This document shows positions 9,200 to 17,797 of a DNA stretch of 64,000 nt, piece by piece (the stretch's first letter is position 1; the number at the start of each line of letters is the position of its first letter). The position numbers and the translations under genes are program-made. Origin of the DNA: Methylomonas sp. UP202. GTDB lineage: Bacteria > Pseudomonadota > Gammaproteobacteria > Methylococcales > Methylomonadaceae. The stretch covers positions 868,001 to 932,000 of the forward strand of contig NZ_CP123897.1 of assembly GCF_029910655.1 (NCBI RefSeq), written 5' to 3'. Under the pieces are notes generated by a model. The model did not search any database, was not told where the DNA came from, and saw nothing but the letters and a program-made list of their open reading frames with translations.

Positions 9200-10467
9200 C
9201 TGGCTTGCTCCTGGCCGGGGCTGCTCGGGTCGAAATAATAGTTGACCCGTTTGCGAGGACTGAGGTAGTTGTATATTTCCCTCGGAACCTGCGCCGGTCT
9301 GATCGCCTTCGCGATATTCGCATCCGCTTCGCAGGCCATGTCCACCAGGATCGCTTCGTCCCTGGGGATATCCGCGTCGTAAATGAGCACCAGCGGTTTC
9401 ATCGGCTTGGCGGTATTGACGGTGACGACCATGCCGATCACGCCGTTGGAAAACTGCACGATCGTACCGGGAGGATACACTCCAAGACAACGGATGAAGA
9501 CCTGGAGCAATTTCTGATCGAATTTGTTGCGCAACTTGGCGAACATCGTCGACAAAGCCTCGTGAGGCGTCAGCGCGTTGTTAATGTTTACCGGGTTGCA
9601 AAGTTCATCATAATGGTTGGCAATGACGACGATGCGGGAAAGCAAGCCTATCGCTTCGCCCTTGAGTCTGCTCGGGTAGCCGGTCCCATCGAACAATTCG
9701 TGATGTTCGCTGATGATGGTCAAGACGGCGGGTGCGAGCCCCAGTCGCTGGCCGATATCCGCGCCATACTGGCAATGCATTTCGAATAAATGCCGCTCGG
9801 CCTGATTGAGCGGCTCCTTTTTCATCAAGATCTTGGACGGAATCTCCTTATGACCAATATCGTGAAATAGCGCGCCTATGCCCAAAGTGCCGACCACTTC
9901 TTGAGGCAACTCGATGTCGCGCGCCATCATCAGCGACAGCATGGTGACATTCAAGGAGTGGTAATACATTTCCTCGGCACCTGCCTTGCCTATCATGACG
10001 TGTATGGCGAGTTCCGGCGCGGAAAGCAGGGAGTCGATAATTTGATCCACCAATTGTCCCGCCTTTCGCACGGTTTCCGCCGGCATGGTAAACAGGCTTT
10101 TCTCGATGCCGTGTATCGTTTTAGCGGTATCGATAAAGGCATTTTCAATCCGCGCCGCTGCCTCTCGCTGCCGCTGGATTCGCTCTACCAGCGCGACCTT
10201 GGCCGCCAACACCGGCGAAATATCAGGTTTGGCCGCTTCCGGTGTTTGCTGTACCGGCTGTGTCTTTTGAGGGAGCGGATTGACATCGCTGAGGGCCGGA
10301 TCGTAACGAATCGACTTGAGCCCGAGACTCTGGATGGTCTTGATCTGTGCCTCGTTCTTGATCTTGAAATTGCTGAACGAGAACGGGTGATCAAACCACT
10401 TGAGATCGAGGTGGATATATAACCCGACCCGAAGCTGATCCATCGTAATGTTGAAGTTATCTGGCAT
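9196..10467 (-). CDS. DUF3391 and HD-GYP domain protein, predicted c-di-GMP phosphodiesterase
   Basis: The 423-residue protein starts with a DUF3391 module (MDQLRVGLYIHLDLKWFDHP). An HD-GYP domain follows from about residue 165, with metal-ligand motifs HSLNVTM, FHDIGHKEIP, SEHHE and the signature DGTGYPSRL. HD-GYP enzymes hydrolyse cyclic di-GMP, lowering its level and favouring motility over biofilm. The lysine usual right after HDIG is replaced by His-Lys, but the metal-binding residues are kept, so activity is plausible. It is the first gene of a pair with the downstream kinase (ATGA overlap at 9196-9199). Confidence 0.85.
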   Translation of the reverse strand: MPDNFNITMDQLRVGLYIHLDLKWFDHPFSFSNFKIKNEAQIKTIQSLGLKSIRYDPALSDVNPLPQKTQPVQQTPEAAKPDISPVLAAKVALVERIQRQREAAARIENAFIDTAKTIHGIEKSLFTMPAETVRKAGQLVDQIIDSLLSAPELAIHVMIGKAGAEEMYYHSLNVTMLSLMMARDIELPQEVVGTLGIGALFHDIGHKEIPSKILMKKEPLNQAERHLFEMHCQYGADIGQRLGLAPAVLTIISEHHELFDGTGYPSRLKGEAIGLLSRIVVIANHYDELCNPVNINNALTPHEALSTMFAKLRNKFDQKLLQVFIRCLGVYPPGTIVQFSNGVIGMVVTVNTAKPMKPLVLIYDADIPRDEAILVDMACEADANIAKAIRPAQVPREIYNYLSPRKRVNYYFDPSSPGQEQAR

Positions 10468-11029
10468 CGGTAGCGACAGTCCGATCTACTTGTGTCAAAT
10501 GGAATACTGCGGAATTCGGCGGTCTCGACCGATATTCCGCGCCCGGCCACTCAAGGTTTTGCGATCCGTTTTCACAGGGATGTAAGCACCGCCGCAGTGT
10601 GATTGAGCGGCGCCGATTCGAGATTATCTGCCTGTGGTGGTGGGTTTCGCCCCCACTAATTTGTGCCTCGGAGCCTTTGCGAAGCCCACCGCTATCTTTT
10701 CCGGAAAACCAATGTGAACCGCCGCAACCAAGGTTTGCGATTGCCGATGGAGTTCGTCTGGCGTTCATTGTCCGCCGAATTCCTTCGAATTACGGTACTA
10801 ATTTTCAGTGTCTGTCAACGCGTGTTTGCACACTAACATAACAACTCCAGCAATCACAAGTGAATGGGTGGTGCGATAGCGGTGGTTCACCCTAATGGTC
10901 ATGAAGTGATTTGTCACCCAGGATACTGGAAAAGGCAGGTGGGGCGGCTTTAGCCGCGATCGAGAGCGTTCCGCCATCGGTGGGCCTAACCTTGCCTAAC
11001 TGCTGCTTTTAGGGTCTGAGAATCTCGGA
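10468..11029. other. Intergenic region, nothing recognised
   Basis: This is 562 bases between the HD-GYP gene and the end of the glycan cluster. The minus-strand open frame at 10457-10768 overlaps the real gene and has no protein-like character. No tRNA-like fold, strong hairpin or convincing promoter was seen by eye, although the promoter of the HD-GYP operon must lie here. Confidence 0.4.
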
Positions 11030-12217
11030 TCAGCAATCGCCGTCGGCATTTAGCAAGCCCGGCATCAGACCGTCGACGAAGCTGGCGAAGCGGCGCGATA
11101 GCCGCTCGGGAGCCGGCGGCGTTTTATCCTCGAAGACTTCGATCAACTCGATGAACCAGCATACGAGGTCGGCGGCAAACACCGGTTGCAAGCTGTAGGG
11201 CGGCGCGCAAAATTTCAGGTAGCCGGCCAGCGCTCGCGGGTGCTCTGCGAACAGCATGCGGGCGGCGGCGTGGCTGGATTCGGCACTGACCATCGGTAGA
11301 AAGCCGGCGGTGTAGATTTTGGCGAATACCTGTTGGGCGCAGACGGCGCGTTGCAATGGGTCGGCAATCGGCGAGTGGCTGCCGCCCAAGAACAAGGCGC
11401 ATTGGACCGCGGTACTCAGCGCGGTGAAATACACGAACGAAAACTGCAGACCGACGCCTTTGCAGATCAGTTCGTAGAAGCGTTGGGTGCCGTCGCCGTT
11501 TTGCGAGCCGTTCGCCGGATAATGTACCAAGCAGCCCGGCCCCGGCTGGCTGACGAAATCGCCCAAGGCCAACCGATTCAATTCCCACAAGTCTTCGGCC
11601 AAGGTCAGGCCGTGCAGCGGCGTCGCGGCCAGGAATTGCAAGGCGTGGTTCAGCGCGCCGCGCCGCGAGGCGTTGTACATCGTCGCGCGGGCCACCTCGG
11701 GGCGCCAGGTCGGCAGGCGTTCGGCAGGGGTCGCACCCTGCATCGCCGCTTGGCTGACGTTGACCAGCTTGCCGTCGCCGATGTCCACAAAGGTACTGCC
11801 GACCTCGGCGCAGCTGAGTTTGGCATCGCCGCGCAGCAGTTCGAAGGCGTCGGTGTGATACGTCGGCGACATCCAGTCGTCGTCGGCCATCATCGCGCAA
11901 TAGGGCAAGTCGCCGCACCACTCGAACAGATAGCTCAAATTGCCTGCGCCGCCGACGTTCTTCTGGTGGGCGATCGCGAAGATATAGGGATTCAGGGCCC
12001 GGATGCGCTCCAGAAATTCGCGTTTTTCCGGCGTTTCGCTGTTGTCGGCGACCAGCACCACGGTTTCCTCGTTGGCGGTGCCGATCAGCGAGGCGATCAC
12101 CGAGCGCGCCATCGGCGTCCAGCGCGCGGTCGGCAATAAAATCGCGGCTTGCGCGGAGGCGGGCAATGGCGGAAAGTGCCGGCCGCCGGTGGCGATGAGC
12201 GGAACTTCGTGAGTCAT
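11030..12217 (-). CDS. Glycosyltransferase, family 2 type
   Basis: The 395-residue protein has a GT-A-like core: AILLPTARWTPMARSVIASL near residue 25, VVLVADNSETPEKR, then MMADDDWMSP near residue 110 as the DxD-type metal site. The C-terminal 200 residues are family-specific. It is the last gene of the one-strand glycan cluster, 37 bases after the CmcI-like methyltransferase gene. It probably adds one sugar to the surface glycan; specificity cannot be predicted. Confidence 0.7.
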   Translation of the reverse strand: MTHEVPLIATGGRHFPPLPASAQAAILLPTARWTPMARSVIASLIGTANEETVVLVADNSETPEKREFLERIRALNPYIFAIAHQKNVGGAGNLSYLFEWCGDLPYCAMMADDDWMSPTYHTDAFELLRGDAKLSCAEVGSTFVDIGDGKLVNVSQAAMQGATPAERLPTWRPEVARATMYNASRRGALNHALQFLAATPLHGLTLAEDLWELNRLALGDFVSQPGPGCLVHYPANGSQNGDGTQRFYELICKGVGLQFSFVYFTALSTAVQCALFLGGSHSPIADPLQRAVCAQQVFAKIYTAGFLPMVSAESSHAAARMLFAEHPRALAGYLKFCAPPYSLQPVFAADLVCWFIELIEVFEDKTPPAPERLSRRFASFVDGLMPGLLNADGDC

Positions 12218-12254
12218 GGCGCGTTCGGTGCGAGGTATCGAACCATGGTTGGCG

Positions 12255-13073
12255 TCAAGCCGGTACTCGGCGCAGAAAGCCGTCCGGCGAGGCGGTGATG
12301 GCGATTTTATGTTCGAGGGTTTTATCGATCTCGAAATTCAGCACCTTGCCGTCGGCGGCTTGGCGGCCTTCGCCGCGCAGCAGGCGCAGATATTCCCAAA
12401 CCGCGGTCTTCGGGTTGTTGCCCTTGTCCCAGGGACGGTCGCGGCAAAAGCCTTCCGGCAGATCTTCGACGCCGGTATCCCAGACCACGCAGTAACTGTC
12501 TTCCGAGGTCAGCGGCGCGTAGGCTTCCAGTTCGGCCAGCACATGGTCGTGGGTGTGGTTGGAGTCCAGGAAAACCAAAATGCGTTGGGCTTGCGCGGCG
12601 CGGGCCTTGACGGTCGCGACGATGTCCGGGGAGATTGACGATCCCTGGAGGGTCTCGATTTTATGCGCCAGCGGATGGGCGTCGATGGCCGCGCGGTTGT
12701 GGGGACGGATGTCGATGTCTATGCCCAGCACCTTGCGCGGGCTTTGCAGCGGGTCCAGGGCTTGGCCGGCGGCGACCGCGTCGCAGTAATCCAGCAGGGC
12801 CAACATCGATGCGCTCAGCACCAGCGAGCCGCCGTGGGCGATGCCGGTTTCGACGATCAGGTCCGGCTTGACCCGCCAAATCAATTCCTGAATCGCGTAA
12901 ACGTCCTGCGGCACCTGGATGACCGGCCGGCCTAGCCAGGTAAAGTTCTGGGCGTAATTGTGGCGGATGGATTCGCGCACCCAGATATTGGAAAGTCCGA
13001 TGAAATCGCGGTCGGTGCCGATCCGGCGAATATTGTCGGCGACGTAAGTTTCGAATTGCTTGTTGGCGTCCAT
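12255..13073 (-). CDS. CmcI-family SAM-dependent methyltransferase (cephalosporin hydroxylase/rhamnosyl O-methyltransferase family)
   Basis: The 272-residue protein matches the CmcI family. It has the N-terminal NIWVRESIRHNYAQNFTWLG and DLIVETGIAHGGSLVLSA, whose ETGIAHGGS forms the SAM-binding loop. VLGIDIDIRPHN and LVFLDSNHTHDHV follow. Members O-methylate sugars or antibiotics. In a glycan cluster the likely role is O-methylation of a sugar or non-reducing end, which caps polysaccharide chains in some systems. It lies between two transferase genes with short gaps, consistent with one transcript. Confidence 0.8.
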   Translation of the reverse strand: MDANKQFETYVADNIRRIGTDRDFIGLSNIWVRESIRHNYAQNFTWLGRPVIQVPQDVYAIQELIWRVKPDLIVETGIAHGGSLVLSASMLALLDYCDAVAAGQALDPLQSPRKVLGIDIDIRPHNRAAIDAHPLAHKIETLQGSSISPDIVATVKARAAQAQRILVFLDSNHTHDHVLAELEAYAPLTSEDSYCVVWDTGVEDLPEGFCRDRPWDKGNNPKTAVWEYLRLLRGEGRQAADGKVLNFEIDKTLEHKIAITASPDGFLRRVPA

Positions 13074-13109
13074 GAGAGGCTTCGGTGTGGTAGGGGCGAA
13101 ATCGGGTGG

Positions 13110-14207
13110 TTATTCTTTCCAGCAATACAGCACGGTTTCCATCAGCAGCGGCGAATGGTGGCGCAACGCGAAGCGGTAGCCGGGATCGAGGCGGCGCACG
13201 TAGGCCGGAATCTCGAAAATATCGCTGGGGAAGTGGTAGACGCTGAGCGCCATTTTGGGGCCGCAGCGGCGGATCGTGGCGGCCGCGCCGCGCAACATTG
13301 CTAGTTCCAGGCCTTCCACGTCGGCTTTGATTAAGCTGGCCGGCTGGCCTTGCAGGTAGTCGTCCAGGCTGTAAACCGCGCTAGTCGGCAGATCGTCGCG
13401 ATCGGCGGCGGCCTCGACCAGATTCAAGCTTTGCGCCGGTCCGCTGACGTTGACGCAAGCCATCCGGCCGCTGGCCTCGGCAACGCCGGCGTTGACCAGC
13501 GCGATTTGACCGTCGTCTAATGCCCACTCCGCCGTCAAGCGTTCGGTCCGCCGGCGCAACGCGGCAAATTGCCGCTCGCCCGGCTCGAAGGCGTGAATGC
13601 GTTTGAAGGCGCCGTGGCAGGCCCAGATGAACTTCTCGACCGTATCGCCGACGTAGGCGCCGGCATCGATGAAAATGTGGCGGTCGTCGTCGGCAAATCC
13701 CGGCAGGCAAAAATATTGATCGGGGGCTTGCACGTCGCGGCAAGGCGCCGGCGAGCCGCTCAGCCAGGCCAACACGACGGCGCCCAAGGTTTGCTGGGAC
13801 AACTCGTCGGCGAGAAAAGCCTCGTTGATTTCCAGAATGTCTGGATAGCGGCTGATCGCGAAAAACGCATCGAAGCTCAGCGCGGTCAGGCCGGTTGCGG
13901 TCAATTGCTCGACGACGGCTTTAGCCGCGTGGCGGGCGGCCACCAGCACCCAGCCGGTTTCGGCGACCGAAGGATGCTCCGGCGCTACGACCGGCACGCC
14001 GCGTATCGCCGTGTGCCATTTGGCGGGATTGCGGTCCGCCACGCAGACGACCTTGGCACCGAGTCCTTGCAGATACTGGACGGCCCAGGTGCCGACGAAT
14101 CCGGCGCCGTAGACGACGATGCCGGTCGAGAACGCCGCCTGAAAGCGGCTAACCAAAGGCTGTTGTTCGGCGCGGAGATCGGCGGCGCGCGTCCAAAAAT
14201 TGCTCAA
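13110..14207 (-). CDS. FkbM-family methyltransferase with N-terminal Rossmann module (second of a tandem pair)
   Basis: I take the start as TTG at 14207, which overlaps the stop of the upstream paralogue and follows a GGAG at a good distance; the longer open frame is a shadow. The 365-residue product has a dinucleotide-binding-like motif VVYGAGFVGTWA near residue 29. A FkbM methyltransferase domain follows from about residue 190, with HIFIDAGAYVGDTVEKF, HAFEPGERQF and LIKADVEGLELAMLRG. FkbM enzymes O-methylate sugars or polyketides with SAM. The N-terminal module resembles those of sugar-modifying proteins that sense or bind a nucleotide; its ligand is unknown. Confidence 0.7.
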   Translation of the reverse strand: MSNFWTRAADLRAEQQPLVSRFQAAFSTGIVVYGAGFVGTWAVQYLQGLGAKVVCVADRNPAKWHTAIRGVPVVAPEHPSVAETGWVLVAARHAAKAVVEQLTATGLTALSFDAFFAISRYPDILEINEAFLADELSQQTLGAVVLAWLSGSPAPCRDVQAPDQYFCLPGFADDDRHIFIDAGAYVGDTVEKFIWACHGAFKRIHAFEPGERQFAALRRRTERLTAEWALDDGQIALVNAGVAEASGRMACVNVSGPAQSLNLVEAAADRDDLPTSAVYSLDDYLQGQPASLIKADVEGLELAMLRGAAATIRRCGPKMALSVYHFPSDIFEIPAYVRRLDPGYRFALRHHSPLLMETVLYCWKE

Positions 14208-15397
14208 TGGCTGCTCCGTTCGTTGGGCAGGGCGTAGATCACCGCGCCGGTGCCGCACCAACTGTGCAGGCGCAGCAAGAACCGGTAATTCGGCAAGGTT
14301 TGCATCAGCCACAGCGGCAATTCCCAGAGTCCTTGGGCGTTGTGGTAGGACGTGGCGACGACGATAGGCCGATGACTCAACAAGGTCTGCTCGGCGCCCT
14401 TCAGCGCGTCGAGCTCGCCGCCTTCCAGATGTAGTTTGATGAAGGTCGGCGTAAACTCCAAATCGTCCAGCGCGACGACCGGCAATTTGCGCTTGCCGAG
14501 CGGAGTCAGTTGCGAGGCATAGTCCAAGCCTTCGTAAAACCGCCCCGTGCCGGTTCGAGCGGCGATTCCGCAATCCATGACCCGCAACCGGGAATCGTCG
14601 CAAAGCCCCAGTTCGTCCATTGTGACTTCGAGTTGCTCAAGGCTGGTTCGGTCAGGTTCGATCAAGCATAGTTCGGCGAAGCGCCCCTCGGTCAATTGGA
14701 AAAAGCGCCGGGCGACGCTGCCGGTATGGGCCCCCACATCGATAAAGCGCTCCTCGTGGTTTAGGCAGTCCAGCACTTCGGGGATAAAAAAGCGGTCGTC
14801 GGTCGTGACCGGCGCGGCGGAAAACGTCCATTCCTGGCGCAACCGCCGCCAGGCGATGAATTGTAGGTGGTGCGCGCGGGACACGGCGTCGTGCCAACCC
14901 TCTAGTACCGTCTCGATGCGCTCCAGATCGGTGTCGGCGAGTTCCTCGGCGAACCAGCCGTTGGAGAGCGGATGGCGGTCGCGATAGGCTTCGGCAATGT
15001 CGTAAAACGGCACGGCATCCTGCCAGCCTTGCCTGACCAAGTGTTCGGCCACCGGTGTATAAGGATCGTTCGCGATGCAGATCGCCAGCAAGGTCTTGGC
15101 TTTGAGCCTGCTCGGGACTTCCTCGGGCGCCATCAGCCGGGTTTGTTGCCAGAACGAGTGGTTCGCCAGCTGGTCGGCGTTGGCATCGACGACGGTTTGC
15201 ACGGTCACGCCGATCCGCTTGAAGTAGGCGTGGGCCAATCGGCCTAAATTGCCGGCGCCGTAAAGCGTAACCGGTTTGTCCACCCGACGGGGGGCTGCCT
15301 GACTCGGCACTTGCTGTAAGCGGCGCAGCAGTCGGCGGGCTTCGGCCGGACCGGGCAGGCCGCTAAATTGCCGGGCTATTTGATTTTGCAAAATCAT
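14204..15397 (-). CDS. FkbM-family methyltransferase with N-terminal Rossmann module (first of a tandem pair)
   Basis: The 397-residue protein has the same architecture as its downstream neighbour: VTLYGAGNLGRLAHAYF near residue 43, then a FkbM domain with RFIDVGAHTGSVARRF, LCLIEPDRTSLEQ and FIKLHLEGGELDALKGAE. The stop overlaps the neighbour's TTG start, so the two are translationally coupled. The pair probably arose by duplication followed by clear divergence, suggesting two different methylation positions on the same glycan. SAM is the expected donor and the acceptor is likely a sugar hydroxyl. Confidence 0.75.
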   Translation of the reverse strand: MILQNQIARQFSGLPGPAEARRLLRRLQQVPSQAAPRRVDKPVTLYGAGNLGRLAHAYFKRIGVTVQTVVDANADQLANHSFWQQTRLMAPEEVPSRLKAKTLLAICIANDPYTPVAEHLVRQGWQDAVPFYDIAEAYRDRHPLSNGWFAEELADTDLERIETVLEGWHDAVSRAHHLQFIAWRRLRQEWTFSAAPVTTDDRFFIPEVLDCLNHEERFIDVGAHTGSVARRFFQLTEGRFAELCLIEPDRTSLEQLEVTMDELGLCDDSRLRVMDCGIAARTGTGRFYEGLDYASQLTPLGKRKLPVVALDDLEFTPTFIKLHLEGGELDALKGAEQTLLSHRPIVVATSYHNAQGLWELPLWLMQTLPNYRFLLRLHSWCGTGAVIYALPNERSSH

Positions 15398-15442
15398 CGG
15401 CTGAACAGGTTTGCGATCGGGAACACGGCGAATCGGGGCGGA

Positions 15443-16441
15443 TTAATCGTCCAACAGCGTCCGGATTTGTTCGGCATGGGCGCTGAGATCGACGACGGTC
15501 TTGGCGCCGCAGTAATAACAAATCGGTTTCTGGTGTTTCAGATCGCCGCCGAGCATGGTTTTGCGAATGTCGTTGAGCGCCCGGCCTTCCAGGATCTCCC
15601 GCAGACTCTGCTGGCTCAGATCGCCGATCGCCAGTTCGCCGAAGATGTCGGCGCAGCAGGCTGAAATCTTGCCGTCGAATTTGACGTAGGCCATGTAAAA
15701 CGGCATCTCGCACGGCGCGTTGGAACCGGCGAAGCCGATCTTCTGGCCGTCGTGGGTATGGAACACCGGCATGTCCTTGAGGTGAACCACCTTCGAATGC
15801 TCGCACAGCGCTTTCAGCCCGTCCCAACCTCGCTGGAACAGGCCGTCGGTGATGCCGTACAACTCGGCGTCGGACGAGGCCAGTTTGATGTAAAGCTGGA
15901 CGGTTTGACGCTGTTCGACGGCTTCGGCCGCCGCGTAAATGTTGCGCATCAACTTGTCGAAGAAGTCCTTACCCTTGATGGTTTGGTATTCCTCGCGGCT
16001 GAAGGCATCCAGACTGATGTGGATTTCGTCGACGCCGGAATTCAACAGTTCTTCCAGAATCTCGGGTTTCAGGACGGTGCCGTTGGTGATGATGCGCAGC
16101 TTTTCGGCTAGCCCCCGCGACTTGCAGGCGGCCAGCATCGCGGCGATCTTTTTGTTCAGCAGCGGCTCGCCGTAGCCGTGAAACTGAATCATCGCCATTT
16201 TGTAAGGCAGGGCTTGCAGATCGGCTAGCAGTTTGTCGAACACCGCGTCGCTCATCATGCCCTTGCGGTGATCGGTGTCGTAACGTCCGGAGTGCATGTC
16301 GCAGAAGGTGCAGCTCAGATTGCATTCCGAAGTCGGTTCGACGATCAGGCTTAAGATGCGTTTTTCGGCGAGCGCCTTGAGCAGATTGTCGACCCGGGTT
16401 GCGGCGATGTCGATGTTTTTGGCTTCTTGTTTGGTGAGCAT
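15443..16441 (-). CDS. Radical SAM protein with C-terminal SPASM-like domain
   Basis: The 332-residue protein has the radical SAM cluster motif CNLSCTFC near residue 40. A C-terminal cysteine set (ISACCADIFGELAIGDLS, PICYYCG) resembles the SPASM/twitch domain that binds auxiliary Fe-S clusters. The SPASM family modifies peptides, aminoglycosides and other sugars. Here the gene sits between a glycosyltransferase and FkbM methyltransferases, so a sugar-directed radical step (epimerisation, dehydration or oxidation) or a methylthio/methyl transfer is possible. This is inference; the chemistry cannot be read from sequence. A second member lies one gene away. Confidence 0.8.
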   Translation of the reverse strand: MLTKQEAKNIDIAATRVDNLLKALAEKRILSLIVEPTSECNLSCTFCDMHSGRYDTDHRKGMMSDAVFDKLLADLQALPYKMAMIQFHGYGEPLLNKKIAAMLAACKSRGLAEKLRIITNGTVLKPEILEELLNSGVDEIHISLDAFSREEYQTIKGKDFFDKLMRNIYAAAEAVEQRQTVQLYIKLASSDAELYGITDGLFQRGWDGLKALCEHSKVVHLKDMPVFHTHDGQKIGFAGSNAPCEMPFYMAYVKFDGKISACCADIFGELAIGDLSQQSLREILEGRALNDIRKTMLGGDLKHQKPICYYCGAKTVVDLSAHAEQIRTLLDD

Positions 16442-16446
16442 AAAAC

Positions 16447-17772
16447 TTACGCTAGGGTTTGCCGGGCATTGCGCGGTGCGGAACGGGGCGGCTCGGCGAG
16501 CGCCCGGCTCCAGGACCGCAGTCTCGGGTTGTCCGGAAAGTACTTCAAAAAGTGAAACACGCTGCCTTTGGAGCGCTCGAAATCGCCATGCGCCAAGTCC
16601 GCGCCGGCGGGAATACTACCGTCATCGGCATACGGGCCGTTCGGGTTTTGGAAGGCTTTAAACCAGTCGCAGGGGCGGTTGCCGAATACGGCGGCGTAAG
16701 CAGGTTGGCGTTTTTCGGCATTCATCAAATCCAGGTAATGCGCATTGAGTCCGGCGGTCATTTCGGCAAAAGTGTAGCGGGTTCTGGCGAATCCGGCGGC
16801 CTGCTGGGCCAAGGCCAGGCGTTGCTCGGGCTGGTTGATCAGATCGCTAAGCGCCTCGGCGAAGTCGGCGGGGCCGTTGACGACCAGACCGGTTTGGCCG
16901 TGCGTGACGATTCGGCGCTCGGCCGGGTTGTCCAGCACGATAGGTACGACGCCCATCGCCATCGCTTCGATCAGCGCATTCTCGGCGGTACCGTAGTGCA
17001 GCGGGTTCAGCAGATATACCAGAATATCCAGTTCGGCTAATTCGGCGACGATGTCCTCGGAATAACCGGCGAATTCGAATAAATCCGGCCGGCCGACGGC
17101 GGCGCACCGCGCTTGCAGTTCGGCGCGGTTGGTGATGTCGCCGAGCAATTTAACGCGCACGTCGGCCAGCGGCACCGCCGCCAGAAACTCGACGAAGCGC
17201 GGATGCAGCTTGGCGAAGTTCAAGGTGCCGACGTAACCCAGACGCGGCGGCCGGCCTTGACGTTGCGGAATCGGCGGCAAGTCGGCGAGGCCGGCGCTGG
17301 AGACCACGCCGAGGTGTTGTTGCTCGGCATCGCTTAAGCCGGCGAAGGCCGGGTTATCCAGCGAGCATGCCGAGGTGAACACCCAGCGGTCCGCGATCGC
17401 CGCTAAACCGGCCGGGATACGCGGATTCCCCAAACCGGAAATATGGCACCAAAACAAGGCACGGTGCGGCGGGAGATCGGCTTCGCATAAGCACTTGGGC
17501 AGCAGCGGGTGGTTCCAGAATTCGAATTGCACGATGTCTGCTTCGGTGATCGCCGCGCGCAACCGTTCGGGCGAAGGACAGACTTCGACCGCGAAATCCG
17601 GGTCGGCCAGCGCGGCGATGGCCTCGACGAATTGGGTTTTTTCCAGCGCTTCCAGGCAGATAAACCGGTGCGACACCCCGGCGTTCTCAGCGGCCGCTTG
17701 CCGGGCCAGACCGGACAAGGCTTTACCGACGCCGCCGCCCAGGTGCGGGGTGATGTGCAGGACCCGGATCAT
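16447..17772 (-). CDS. Glycosyltransferase, family 4 (GT-B fold)
   Basis: The 441-residue protein begins MIRVLHITPHLGGGVGKALS, the glycine-rich N-terminal loop of GT4 enzymes. A donor-binding C-terminal half follows, with RLGYVGTLNFAKLHPRF and a NALIEAMAMGVVPIVLDNP segment carrying the E-x7-E-like motif. After the catalytic core (about residue 350) there is a tail of about 90 residues with FKAFQNPNGPYADDGSIPAG that I do not recognise. It starts 25 bases after the radical SAM gene at 17798 and ends 5 bases before the next one, making a tight operon. Confidence 0.8.
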   Translation of the reverse strand: MIRVLHITPHLGGGVGKALSGLARQAAAENAGVSHRFICLEALEKTQFVEAIAALADPDFAVEVCPSPERLRAAITEADIVQFEFWNHPLLPKCLCEADLPPHRALFWCHISGLGNPRIPAGLAAIADRWVFTSACSLDNPAFAGLSDAEQQHLGVVSSAGLADLPPIPQRQGRPPRLGYVGTLNFAKLHPRFVEFLAAVPLADVRVKLLGDITNRAELQARCAAVGRPDLFEFAGYSEDIVAELAELDILVYLLNPLHYGTAENALIEAMAMGVVPIVLDNPAERRIVTHGQTGLVVNGPADFAEALSDLINQPEQRLALAQQAAGFARTRYTFAEMTAGLNAHYLDLMNAEKRQPAYAAVFGNRPCDWFKAFQNPNGPYADDGSIPAGADLAHGDFERSKGSVFHFLKYFPDNPRLRSWSRALAEPPRSAPRNARQTLA

Positions 17773-17797
17773 CGATGGTTGGCTGGAGGCCGTCGGT

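Noticed and set aside
10457-10768. Minus-strand open frame upstream of the HD-GYP gene
   Set aside because: It overlaps the real start region in another frame and has no protein-like character.
11333-12139. A 268-codon plus-strand open frame
   Set aside because: It is opposite the glycosyltransferase at 11030-12217, with no signal for expression or protein-like motifs.
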